A stretch of 21,869 bases of DNA from Beroe ovata (Eukaryota > Ctenophora > Nuda > Beroida > Beroidae), in assembly GCA_946803715.1 (NCBI GenBank), contig CAMPET010000084.1:240969-262837 (forward strand), given 5' to 3'. Positions 1 through 8,899 of this stretch are shown here, in pieces. The notes below the pieces were generated by a model. The model saw only the letters and a list, made by a program, of their open reading frames with translations. It made no database searches and had not been told where the DNA came from. Within the stretch, counting starts at the first letter, position 1. Each line of letters opens with the position of its first letter. The translations under genes were made by a program, and so were the position numbers.

Positions 1-36
<36 letters not shown>
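1..36. repeat. (TG)n microsatellite at the window edge
   Basis: Uninterrupted TG dinucleotide, 18 units, running off the left edge. Similar TG tracts lie at the right end of the window. Confidence 0.98.
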
Positions 37-37
<1 letters not shown>

Positions 38-184
38 TTTGTAACATTGACGGAAAAAAACAGAAATTCATTTTCTTTATCTATTGTTTTCCTGCTGTGA
101 ACCTGCTTGATCATGCGCGCGATTCCCCCATTTTTGGTTTTATTCGTCCATCTGTATACTTAGTTACACAAAAACTCGAAAAAG

Positions 185-500
185 GCGATAATATTAATTG
201 TCGAGAAAAGAAATTCCTCCTCCGATAACTATCTAAACTGTTGGGCGTGTCTTGCTTCCGCATCCGATATCCATCATAGGACTTGAAGCATGCGCGAGTT
301 CTCATGTGACAGCTATCTACTGATTTCTCACGTATTGTATTCATCTGTCAATATTATAGTGCATCATGGAAAACGGTGCACTATCATGTCCCCCGTATCC
401 ATTAGCCTGTCATATAACAAACACATACTCAAGATCACGATCTTCACATTTACACTGGGCTATTCTAGTTCTGTTTTACTAATGAGTGTGAAAACCGGAT
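185..500 (+). repeat. Direct duplication, copy 1 (partner 1145-1497)
   Basis: This stretch matches 1145-1497 in the same orientation with substitutions and indels. Shared blocks in order are GTCG(A/C)GAAAAGA, GTTGGGCGTGT, the tract around CCATCATAGGACTTGAAGC, CTATCTACTGATTTCTC, CATCATGGAAAACGGTGCAC and CTAATGAGTGT(G/T)AAAA. Neither copy has a convincing ORF; the open frames inside are short and unlike each other. It is an old local duplication or two copies of a dispersed repeat. Confidence 0.85.
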
Positions 501-1144
501 TATAAACAAGAAATTATAGTGATCATGACGTATATCTTTTTAAATGATTAAAACTAACTTTGATGGTTCGTTTCAAGAAATCGATTCATTTCAAAGGGTT
601 GCACTTCCACAGCTATGAGAAGTTCTCATTGAAAACTGCCAATGACAGAAAGTTGTGCACTTAGCTGAGTTGTTCACTTAGCTGAGTTGTACACTTAGCT
701 GAGTCGATTATCATGTTGACATAGGTACTACACGCACTGTAATTGTCCCTGATAAACCAAAACTATCCCTGAACTTCTGAGTTCAGTTTTGCACAGTAAA
801 TATGTTATCAAATGACGGGTGATAGTGTAATTTTCGGCAGCATTATTCGGATAAAAGTTGTAAAATATGTTATCAAATTTCACACTAGACGCCCAGTCTT
901 AAGGACGGTCATGTTCTGACAACAAAAGTCATATTATCAGTTCATGATGGAAATGTTGTACACAATTCTGAACAGAAAATATACCATTTTGTTTCAGGTG
1001 GTTTTGGCAAATGATGACGACACTCGCCAGCATAGGGCAGGGAGTTAGAAGAAAGATGACCAGTGATTACAGTGATTGATATCATTATATCAACCAAATC
1101 ACCGTAAATTATAAATTAAGTTTTAAATTAAATTTTCAAGTAAA
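501..1144. other. Gene-free spacer between the duplicated blocks
   Basis: AT-rich sequence with no sustained ORF. It holds the 17-bp minisatellite at 653-703 and a repeated AAATATGTTATCAAAT word near 798 and 863. No splice-bounded open frame was seen. Confidence 0.6.
653..703 (+). repeat. 17-bp minisatellite, three units
   Basis: Three adjacent copies of TTGTGCACTTAGCTGAG (653-669, 670-686, 687-703) that differ only at the fifth base (G/T/A). Confidence 0.97.
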
Positions 1145-1497
1145 TTTTGATATTCGTCGCGAAAAGAGACTATATCTCCGTTATGATGATAATATTCTAA
1201 ATTGAAGAATGTTGGGCGTGTTCGCATTCGTGTCCATCATAGGACTTGAAGCATGCACATCTATCTACTGATTTCTCTTATATTGTCTTCTCAATCTATA
1301 GTAATTTTATTGATTCTGGCATCATGGAAAACGGTGCACTATCCCCCGTCTCCCCCGTCTCCTTTAGTCTGTCATTTAATAAACATGGCCCCCGTCTCCT
1401 GTCATTTAATAAACATGGCGCCATATCCTCATGATCCCGGTCATTAAACACAGCTATTGGATTTAACACTGTTGTGCTAATGAGTGTTAAAAACAGT
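1145..1497 (+). repeat. Direct duplication, copy 2 (partner 185-500)
   Basis: Second copy of the 185-500 segment. It carries its own internal tandem duplication (1343-1420) that the first copy lacks, so that expansion came after the segmental duplication or after divergence of the repeat copies. Confidence 0.85.
1343..1420 (+). repeat. Internal tandem duplication in copy 2
   Basis: CCCCCGTCT occurs twice at 1343-1360. Then a ~28-30-bp unit ending in TGTCATTTAATAAACATGG occurs twice (1361-1388 and 1389-1418). Confidence 0.92.
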
Positions 1498-1766
1498 TTG
1501 GATGGCTACTTGTGAGTGCATGGGCAAGCCTCTTTGCTCTGGAATAACAATACCCCAGCTGGTCAATGAAAGCAACCTTGAAGGGGTAATGCTAAAATTA
1601 AGACTATGAAAAAAGCTTACATTTTGAATGATATCAAAATCACTCATCTAATCGAATAATCCTTAATTTAGTTCATTAGGTCCTTACAGAATTCACTGCC
1701 AAAGTTAGTGTGTCCGCCTTCTTGGACTTTAGAGAGTGTTCAGTTTTTAGTAATTTCAGCCATTGC

Positions 1767-1885
1767 ATGAGTGGATCACTACTATGAGTGGATCACTACT
1801 ATAAGTTGGTTTAAAAAGATCGCACATCCCGAGAATTTGCTGCCAATCACAATTTGCTGACAATCACAACTTGTTGACAATACAG
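1767..1885 (+). repeat. Two further 17-bp minisatellites
   Basis: ATGAGTGGATCACTACT is repeated exactly at 1767-1783 and 1784-1800. A second 17-bp motif, ATTTGCTGCCAATCACA and variants, occupies 1835-1851, 1852-1868 and 1869-1885. The motifs are unrelated to each other but share the period. Confidence 0.93.
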
Positions 1886-2190
1886 TTTAGGTATTGAATG
1901 AATTTCATCTGCAGCAGACTTCTTTACGGCTCCCAAAACTATCAAGACATGGTAAGGACAGCGTTAGGTTAAAGTTGACATGATGCAATCTTGCCTGGAT
2001 TATCAAGCTGTCCTAACTATGACAAGATGTCGAGGACCTACAGCTTGACTCATGATCATGGAGTACGAAAAACATACTGACTTTGCTTAAATCAAAATAA
2101 TGTGCTGGATGACTTATTAAGAGCTCATGACATGTGGTCTGTCACCATAGCTGTCAACTGTGTGATATTTTCAAGCACCGTTACAGATCA

Positions 2191-2539
2191 ATGCCACCGC
2201 AGCTCAATGCACTCCTGCTCCACCAGAAAATGACAGGGACGCAAACAGCATTAAAGAATGTGTTTTTATTGATGTCTCGTGAGGATCAATATAACCCGTC
2301 CAGAGTAGAGCATAGTCATATATTGCCTGTCTTCCACGGGGTGAGAATTAGTAGCCTCTACCCTTTTTTGGCGATGATTTGTCTAGCTTTCATAGCTCTC
2401 ATCCTCTTTCAAGCATCGGTCTTGGTGTCATCGAAGGAGTGTTTAGAGGGCGACAATCCACTCACTTTCTATGACATTCGGGGATGTAAAAGATGCACCA
2501 GAAGAATGAAATTCATTGGAACCAACTGCAATATTAAAG
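2191..2539 (+). CDS. Exon 1: signal peptide, with possible longer N-terminus
   Basis: The frame opens after TGA at 2128 and runs to the donor AAAG|GTAAGA at 2540. From ATG 2374 it reads [20 protein letters not shown], a hydrophobic core with small residues at the end, fitting signal peptidase cleavage near residue 20. It then enters a Cys-rich stretch with GCKRC. Starting at ATG 2191 would add 61 residues in front and make the hydrophobic run internal, as in a signal anchor. I prefer 2374 because the rest is clearly extracellular. The upstream part is then 5' UTR. Confidence 0.8.
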
Positions 2540-5500
2540 GTAAGAATTTATTAAACGTTCATTCTAGAATTATCGTATATTCATCATTATTTCTCACTCC
2601 CCCATCATATATCTTGCCCGCCTAGACTGAGTGTATAATGACTTAGCTTCCGGGCACAAAAAATAAAAACAAAACCACCGAAAAATGCTAGGACACTGAA
2701 TATTGTCTTTGACTGAGTTATGCATCTAATAAACAGTGATCAGATCATATTTTGCTAGGAGTACCTATCGCTTATATTCTTGTGCGAATATATCAGCAAA
2801 ATCACATACAGGATTTTGCTCTGGGGATTTATCTAAAGCTGAAGAGAAGGCATGGAAAAGAATGAAAAAGAGATGTGCAAAAAAAGACCGAGCTCTGACT
2901 CGTCAATGCGGTGTTACTGAGGAACAAGTAGATCTTTCAATGGCACAAGAATATAACTGCCAAGTTGCTAGAGCGGCCGTCAACGCAGTGCCCTGTGAGT
3001 TGTTTCTCTTCTGAAACTGATATTGGAAACCTTATCCCACTATTTTTGTGTATACAGTATTTATATCGTCAAATGCAAATCATTGATCAAGATACCTAGC
3101 TATAAAACATTCACTTCACATTAAGGTAATAACAAGTAAGAAATACCACACTATTGATAACGGTATTGCCGATAAGTTAAGGAATTAGAGCACGTCTGTC
3201 TGCAAAAGAATAACACGATCTCACCAGGGGACAGCTACTGGGATGAGTGGGAAGATTGGGGAGAGTGCTCAGCAACTTGTGGAGGCGGTGAACAGACCCG
3301 GGAAAGAGATTGTATAGTAAACAATGCCGGAGATCCGTGTGAGCCTGGTGAAGTTGTGGAAGAAAATGTTCTCATAGCAACTGGAATTAGCGGAGTAATG
3401 TCCCGGGCATGCAATACAGATATTGCGTGTGAAGAAGTTGGTGGGTATAATTATACTTGACGATATTCCATAGAATCAACTGTTAATAGAATTCCACGAA
3501 CTAATTCGTCCCACCCAGCTCTCTTGATTTTTTCATGTTTCACCTATCTTGCAATGAAGTAGGTACCAATCTCAAACTGAATCATCACAGACGTGGATGA
3601 ATGCGCACTTGGCACGGATAACTGTGATGTCAATGCGAAATGTGTGAACCAGCCAGGCTCCTTCGATTGCATCTGCAATGATGGGTTTACAGGGACTGAT
3701 GGAACCAACTGTACAGGTTTGAGTACAATCTTCCCTGATCATATCAAAGTGTTATCTGTGGATGATTTCGGAGAAAGTAGTACCATAGTATGATAGGAGT
3801 CCTCTAATAATGCAAACAGAAATGCAGATAAAGAACTCATGTTTCAGATATTAACGAATGTGATATTGGAACAGCAACATGTAGCATCCATGCAGACTGC
3901 AATAATGTTGATGGATCGTATGAATGTGCCTGTAGGGATGGCTTCACAGGAGATGGCGATGTTTGTCATGGTGAGGACATAAGTAAAATAATCAGTAACC
4001 ACAGAATACCTATTGAAATGAAACCCAGAATTTACTGATGAGTGATGACTAAAGAAGTATTGTACTACCTATCGCAGATGATAATGAATGTGCTGACGAG
4101 ACACTTAATGAATGCGATGAAAATGCGTCCTGCAACAATACTCCTGGAAAATATGAATGTTCATGTGTGCCTGGATATGAAGGAGATGGATTCGCCTGCA
4201 CTGGTATGTTAATTGTTAAGAAATGCCTGTTAAGAAATCAGCTCACGATTATCATTAAATTTCATTAAGATAGGAACCCAGGTCAAGTCATGAAATGAGT
4301 CAATCTCAATCAAATTCGAATTTTAGTTCATAACTTTAGTTCACTTCCTTTCGCTCTCTAGATGTGAATGAGTGTTTGAACGGGGATCATAACTGCGCCG
4401 ATGGGACCGCCAACTGTACAAATACAGTTGGTTCCTTTCAATGTGCTTGCTTTGACGGGTACCGTGGAGATGGATTTGATTGCGAAGGTAAAAAAGTTAT
4501 TAGTCTAAGGTAGATAGAATGAGGTTTTTTTTATTCATCTGAGTGGTTCTGATGGTGTAATAAATCTCTGCAGATATAGACGAATGCGACGGTGAAAATG
4601 ATTGCGATGCTAATGCGTCCTGTAAAAATAATCCTGGACATTATGAATGCAAATGCGATGCTGGATACGCTGGCGATGGATTTACTTGCTCAGGTATTAT
4701 TTATTTGATTTTATCTGGTGTAGAACATGTTCTAGAAAAAGATAAAAAGTAACGATATCATTACCAGATACATGCTTCCTCAGATATCAAGGAATGTGAA
4801 ACTGGGGCGGATAATTGCGGAGAAATGGCAGATTGCACAAACACAGAAGGGGGCTTCAGCTGCAGTTGTTTGCCAGGGTACTCTGGCGATGGTATCACTT
4901 GCATAGGTGAGATCAAACGTTCCATGCTATAATGAAACATTGAAATGAGCCGATTATTCATAACAAGACATAGCAAACAAAATTTGCAAGTACAGTTATA
5001 GATATTAGGGATAGGAAGGTCATGAAGACGGAAGTCAAGCAATTTTACAATCCAATCTCAATGATAGAGATAGATATTTTTATTAATGCTCTGCTCATGT
5101 ACATCGAATGTTCCAACAGATGCTAATGAGTGCTTACTTGGAACCAGCAACTGTGATATCCATGCATCCTGCACCAACACTGATGGAAGCTTTGACTGCA
5201 CATGTAACGATGGTTATAATGGAGATGGTGTTTCATGCACAGGTACGAAACATTCTGTCTATTTTGATATTCCAAATCGGAGCAGCGCCCATAACCACTA
5301 CCTACCTATTTAAGGTTGGCACAATAACAAATCTTTAGCTATTAGTTACACTGATTTCAGACATTGATGAATGCGCTGACGAAGGACAGAATGACTGTGA
5401 TGCTAATGCATTATGTAACAACATGGCTGGTCATTATACCTGCACCTGTAATGCTGGGTACACAGGAAGTGGTCAAAGTTGTACTGATGTTGATGAATGC

Positions 5501-8500
5501 GCACTGGGTACAAATAACTGTGGGGAATATGCTGTGTGTACCAACACACCAGGGGGTTTTACTTGTGCATGCTCAGAAGGATTCAATGGTGATGGAATTG
5601 AATGTTCTGCTGATGGAAAGTGGACAGAATGGAGACAGTGGAGTGCCTGTCCAGTTTCATGCGGCGGTGGACTTTCCATAAGATCCAGGATGTGCATTGA
5701 ACCCATCAACGGTGGTGCGCCCTGTGAGGGAGCTGACATGGAAAGTCAGCCATGCGCTACTGAAGAGTGTCCAGCTTTGTGGGAACCATGGTCAGCATGG
5801 AGTGAGTGCACAGCTACATGCGGATTGGCTGCATCGACAAGGTCTAGGACTTGCAACCCAGTTGGTGGATCATGCTTGGGAGAAGCAACTCAATTGATGC
5901 AATGTGTAAGCGAAAAATGTCCTGAAATTGTGATGTATTCCGACACTGAGTATCTTGGTACATCTTTGAGTGTGAAAGATTCTATTGAAAGACTAGGTGT
6001 ATTTTCAAGTTCGTGGAATGATAACATTGAGAGCATCCAGGTGATAAAAGGATCATGGGAGGTTTTTATACACGGCGCATACGACGGTGATTCACAAGTA
6101 CTGTGTGATGGAGATGCTCTTTCAGACCTGGGAGCAGATTGGAATAACCAAATATCATCCATAAAGTTTCTCGACAGTGACTGCCCGGAACGCCCCGAAC
6201 CCGTTGATGATGTTCCGGCTCCACCGCCAGGACCAATTCGACCATTTGAAGTTATTGATGCACCAGACGAACTTGATGACAGCTTCAAAGTTGGTTCACA
6301 AGTTGAGGACAACATGAACTACTTGGTAATGATCGAGTTTAATAATGGTTACCGCTGTCCAGGAAGAGGCGAGAAGGGTAAAGCTCTTCATAACTTTGGT
6401 GGAAGAGTAACTGATCATCCCAGGGCCGGAGGAGTAGTAAAATATTTGAAAGTCAACCCAGGGCATACTGTCAAGCTATGGGAAGGAAGTCAACCCCCGA
6501 CTCTGGAGCAGGGGGCTATTATTGGCAAGGATCTAAATAGTCAAGTCCGGTGGGCAGCAGTATGTACACAATATGGTTACAACTACCCATGCAAAGCTAA
6601 CGAAAGAGTGGCTTGGTTTGCTAAAGGAGGAAGAGAAGTGGGTGTTCGTGATTTCAAATATGTGGTAGTGGTGGAAAATGATGATGTTAAATCGGATAAC
6701 CACAGGTTTGAATACAAAAAAAGCACGGGTCAAGAACCTCCGGATGCCTCATTCAACTTAGGAACAGTAAAAGAAGGTAATGAATATGACTACTTGGTCA
6801 TGATAGAGTTATCAGAAGGTAAAATGTGCCCAGGAAAAGGAAAAACGGCTGATAGCCTCCACAACTTCGGTGGTAGAGTAACAAGCTATTCCACGTTCCA
6901 CTTCATAGAAACAGGCGAAGGGTATACAGTCAAATTGTGGCCTAGCGCAAAGGGTGCACCTACAGTAGAAGATGGTGGAATCATCGGAAAGGACAAAAAT
7001 GATATGACTCGGTGGGGAGCAGTTTGTCATACTTCCACAGGAGATATTCCCGGGAAGGCATCCGACAGGGTAGCATGGTGTTCAAGTGCAGATGGCACAA
7101 AAGAATTTGCAGCACATGATTTTTCCTATGTGGTTGTTGTACCAGAACCTCCCAAGTTAACATCAGTTGAGGTTACAGAAAGCCCCAAGGGCAGTTATTA
7201 CATGTATCCAGCTCTTGGTCACACCCCATTCGATAAACGATTCAAACTTGGTTCATTAGGTGATGGTCTTGATTACTTAGTTATGCTGCCTAATGAAAAT
7301 GGTAAGCTTTGTCCTGGAAAAGGCAATGAATATGAAGCAAAAAAACTGTATGGCACAAAGGTCAAAGCACAAACTGACCATCAACTTCTCGTGGCAAACA
7401 AGATGTTCAAAGTAAGTCTTCTCAGACGCTTCTGGTGGAACAAAATTCCTCCTACTGAAGAGGATGGCGGAATCGTAGGGCATGAAAGTTGTGGCGAACA
7501 TAGGTGGGCAGCTGTATGCCATACTAGTGATGGTGATGTACCCGGCTCCGCGTCAGCCAATGGGGCAGTGTGTATTAATAAAGACGGGGTTGCGTTTTCT
7601 ACTTCTGGTTTCTCTTTTGTTCTTGTGGGTCAGAGCTGCTATGAAGGAAATGGAGAAACCTATTTTGGTGCTGTGAACACAATGAACTCAGGTGGAACTT
7701 GTTCATATTGGAACAAAGTAGTTGGATTCGAAACGTAAGTGTTAAATCCTGGATTCTTATAGTCATGGATCTAATTTCACTTCCCGGCCAATGCAGCTAG
7801 TAATCACCTCTATTTTCAGTGTTGGTGACCACAATTCCTGCCGGAACCCAGATAAAGATTTCAAGCCTTGGTGTTCCCCAGACGGAAAATCAAGGGAATA
7901 CTGCAAAGTTGAAAGTTGTGCAAGTGAGTCTCTCTTTACCATATGGAATGATGGATTTACCTATGACAGATAAAGTGCCAAATGAACGTTTCGATTTCAG
8001 GTATCCCATACTGGACGATTCCAAGCAGTGGACAGAGGGCTCCAGATGGTCTGTTCAAAGTTGGTACGGTTGGTGATGGTTATGATTACCTGGTGATGGT
8101 TCGGTTGTCAAATGATGCTCTTTTCCCTGGAAAGGTAGGTAGCTGATAGCAGCCCTACAGGAACATGGCTCAATGGTAGGCGGTAGCAGGATCTATGTAT
8201 GAATATACCGATATACCTATGATATCATAACTGTACGTATGCAAAGTTCATGCATTATCGTGTCAGGGCAATGAGAATGTAGGAATGCATACTTATGGCG
8301 GCAAAGTTATAAGGCATCGCGAATTTCACTTCCTTGAGACCAACACTGGATTTACTGTTGACTTCTGGGAAGGCGGGGAGGGCAAGTAAGTTGAGAGTGG
8401 TGCAATTGCAAATGAAAGAAAATTCCCGTGCTTGCACTTTCATTGAAACTCTACACTAATTCCCCAGTCCGGCCCCCACTGTTGAACAAGGAGCTATAAT

Positions 8501-8899
8501 GGGCATGGACCTTAGTGGAGGAATGAGATATGCTGCTGTATGTCACTTGGATGTTGGTAAGTAAAACGTGGAATCAAAAATTCGATACCCATCAATTATC
8601 ATGATTGTAACTTTGGAGGTCATCATGCAACCAGATCAGTGATGCATGGATAATATCCAGGTGATGTTCCTGGAAAATCTAGGACAGACAGGGCATGCTG
8701 TGCAGTTGGTGAACAGGAGGTCTGCACAAAGGATTACTCCTACATCGTTGTTGTTTCAAGTGAGTGGTTCATGTTTTGTGAGAAAACTGACCGAGACCTC
8801 AAGAAATGGATATCTCAATTCAACTTAAAAGATATGAAATAGATATCTACAACAGGTAATCATGCTACATTTTCAGTTGCTCGAGGCGATATGATTTGA
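2374..8899 (+). CDS. Large secreted EGF/TSP1/crystallin/kringle multidomain protein (17 exons)
   Basis: Predicted extracellular matrix or adhesion-type protein of about 1456 residues. Exons: 2374-2539, 2812-2994, 3228-3440, 3591-3716, 3848-3970, 4078-4203, 4362-4487, 4574-4693, 4784-4906, 5120-5242, 5361-7734, 7820-7923, 8001-8134, 8267-8385, 8468-8556, 8661-8759, 8877-8899. Every intron is GT-AG, phases match throughout and the total is 1457 codons with the stop. Order by residue: signal peptide 1-20, Cys-rich region 21-117, TSP1 about 118-187, nine cbEGF 188-559, TSP1 560-614 and 615-664, beta/gamma-crystallin 665-751, Pro-rich linker, unnamed repeats R1 783-915, R2 938-1070, R3 1101-1233, kringle about 1235-1303, repeat R4 1318-1449, tail with RGD. 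The in-frame ATG at 2374 starts a textbook signal peptide; ATGs at 2191, 2230 and 2272 would add an N-terminal extension. An in-frame TGA lies at 2128. The modules point to calcium-dependent protein or glycan binding outside the cell; the precise role is unknown. The full mosaic matches no family I can name. Confidence 0.92.
2812..2994 (+). CDS. Exon 2: charged Cys-containing N-terminal region
   Basis: The acceptor ACATACAG|GA and donor CCCT|GTGAGT fit the phase-1 series. The 61 residues are rich in Lys, Arg, Glu and Ala (for example [14 protein letters not shown]) and look helical. With exon 1 the region has eight cysteines after the signal peptide (residues 23, 38, 41, 52, 58, 77, 88, 105). 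I do not recognise the fold. Confidence 0.85.
3228..3440 (+). CDS. Exon 3: first thrombospondin type 1 repeat
   Basis: The exon reads [20 protein letters not shown] and continues with EQTRERDC. The W-x2-W-x2-W ladder, the C-S-x-T-C-G-G-G turn and the alternating Arg strand are TSP1 hallmarks. Compared with a usual TSP1 there is an insertion of roughly 15-20 residues between the middle and last cysteines (around [15 protein letters not shown]). Donor GTTG|GTGGGT, phase 1. TSP1 repeats typically bind glycosaminoglycans or matrix proteins and can be C-mannosylated on these tryptophans. Confidence 0.9.
3591..5608 (+). other. Array of nine calcium-binding EGF domains
   Basis: Seven EGFs are each one exon (3591-3716, 3848-3970, 4078-4203, 4362-4487, 4574-4693, 4784-4906, 5120-5242), 40-42 residues long, with phase-1 introns on both sides. 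EGF8 and EGF9 are joined in exon 11 (5361-5485, 5486-5608). Each begins with the calcium consensus D-x-(D/N)-E-C (DVDEC, DINEC, DDNEC, DVNEC, DIDEC, DANEC), except EGF6, which reads DIKEC. All keep the C-x-N-x4-(F/Y)-x-C hydroxylation motif, such as [10 protein letters not shown]. Tandem cbEGFs normally form calcium-stiffened rods. Confidence 0.97.
5361..7734 (+). CDS. Exon 11: 2.4-kb exon with EGF8-9, TSP1 x2, crystallin, R1-R3 and half the kringle
   Basis: A single 2374-nt open exon between the acceptor TGATTTCAG|AC and the donor AAAC|GTAAGT. It is by far the largest exon of the gene; the others are 23-213 nt. It ends in phase 2 inside the kringle, unlike the phase-1 introns upstream. If the last intron were retained, translation would stop at the TAA at 7736. 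The lack of introns over seven domain units contrasts with the one-domain-per-exon EGF array before it and the four-intron R4 after it. Confidence 0.96.
5609..5923 (+). other. Second and third thrombospondin type 1 repeats
   Basis: TSP1-2 runs from [18 protein letters not shown] to the end of ATEECP. TSP1-3 runs from [16 protein letters not shown] to SEKCP. Both keep the W-x2-W-x2-W ladder, six cysteines and the Arg strand (SIRSRMC, STRSRTC). They are adjacent with almost no linker, unlike TSP1-1, which is separated from them by the EGF array. Confidence 0.95.
5924..6184 (+). other. Beta/gamma-crystallin-type domain
   Basis: About 87 residues with two Greek-key motifs. Motif A has [12 protein letters not shown] and ends at [10 protein letters not shown]; motif B ends at [10 protein letters not shown]. 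The second carries a full calcium signature N/D-N/D-x-x-S/T-S (NNQISS). The first (NDNIES) has Glu at the fifth position, so one site may be altered. Family knowledge: such domains in invertebrate and microbial proteins often bind Ca2+ through these loops. A Pro-rich linker (APPPGPIRP) follows. Confidence 0.82.
6278..6676 (+). repeat. Unnamed ~133-residue domain, copy R1
   Basis: Protein-level repeat. Anchors in order: [52 protein letters not shown] and a closing FKYVVVV. The mix of short beta-like strands with Gly/Pro turns suggests a compact beta fold. I do not recognise the family. Confidence 0.85.
6743..7141 (+). repeat. Unnamed ~133-residue domain, copy R2
   Basis: Anchors align with R1 without large gaps: [76 protein letters not shown]1 and R2 share the most anchor words. 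R2 adds a cysteine in VAWC that R1 lacks (VAWF). Confidence 0.88.
7232..7630 (+). repeat. Unnamed ~133-residue domain, copy R3 (more diverged)
   Basis: Anchors: [28 protein letters not shown] in place of [41 protein letters not shown]. The central part (LLRRFWWNK) replaces the VKLW segment, so this copy may have lost or changed a binding surface while keeping the core. Confidence 0.85.
7634..7922 (+). other. Kringle domain split by an intron (7735-7819)
   Basis: From [13 protein letters not shown] through GGTCSYWNK, then after the intron [19 protein letters not shown] and EYCKVESC. All six kringle cysteines are present in order, with the signature words C-Y-x-G-N-G, C-R-N-P-D and P-W-C. At about 66 residues from first to last cysteine it is shorter than the usual ~78-80, with the deletion between cysteines 2 and 3. 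Kringles mediate binding to proteins, lysine residues or lipids. The split between Cys2 and Cys3 is phase 2. Confidence 0.9.
8045..8759 (+). repeat. Unnamed ~133-residue domain, copy R4 (spread over four exons)
   Basis: Exons 8001-8134, 8267-8385, 8468-8556 and 8661-8759 join in phases 0, 2 and 1 to give [67 protein letters not shown] and YSYIVVV. The Cys of CPGKG is replaced by Phe, and extra cysteines appear near the end (ACC, EVC), so disulphide pairing probably differs from R1-R3. It lies after the kringle, not next to the other copies. Confidence 0.85.
8877..8899 (+). CDS. Exon 17: short C-terminal exon with an RGD tripeptide
   Basis: Acceptor CATTTTCAG|TT, then the last codons give IARGDMI and TGA at 8897-8899. 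An alternative acceptor at AACAG|GT (exon from 8856) keeps the same frame and adds seven residues before the same end. RGD at an exposed C-terminus is the classic integrin-recognition tripeptide, but three residues can arise by chance. The frame stays open after TGA until TAA at 8972. Confidence 0.7.

Noticed and set aside
4-505. Short frames over the TG repeat and the first duplicated block
   Set aside because: Simple-repeat translation and frames not shared between the two duplicated copies.
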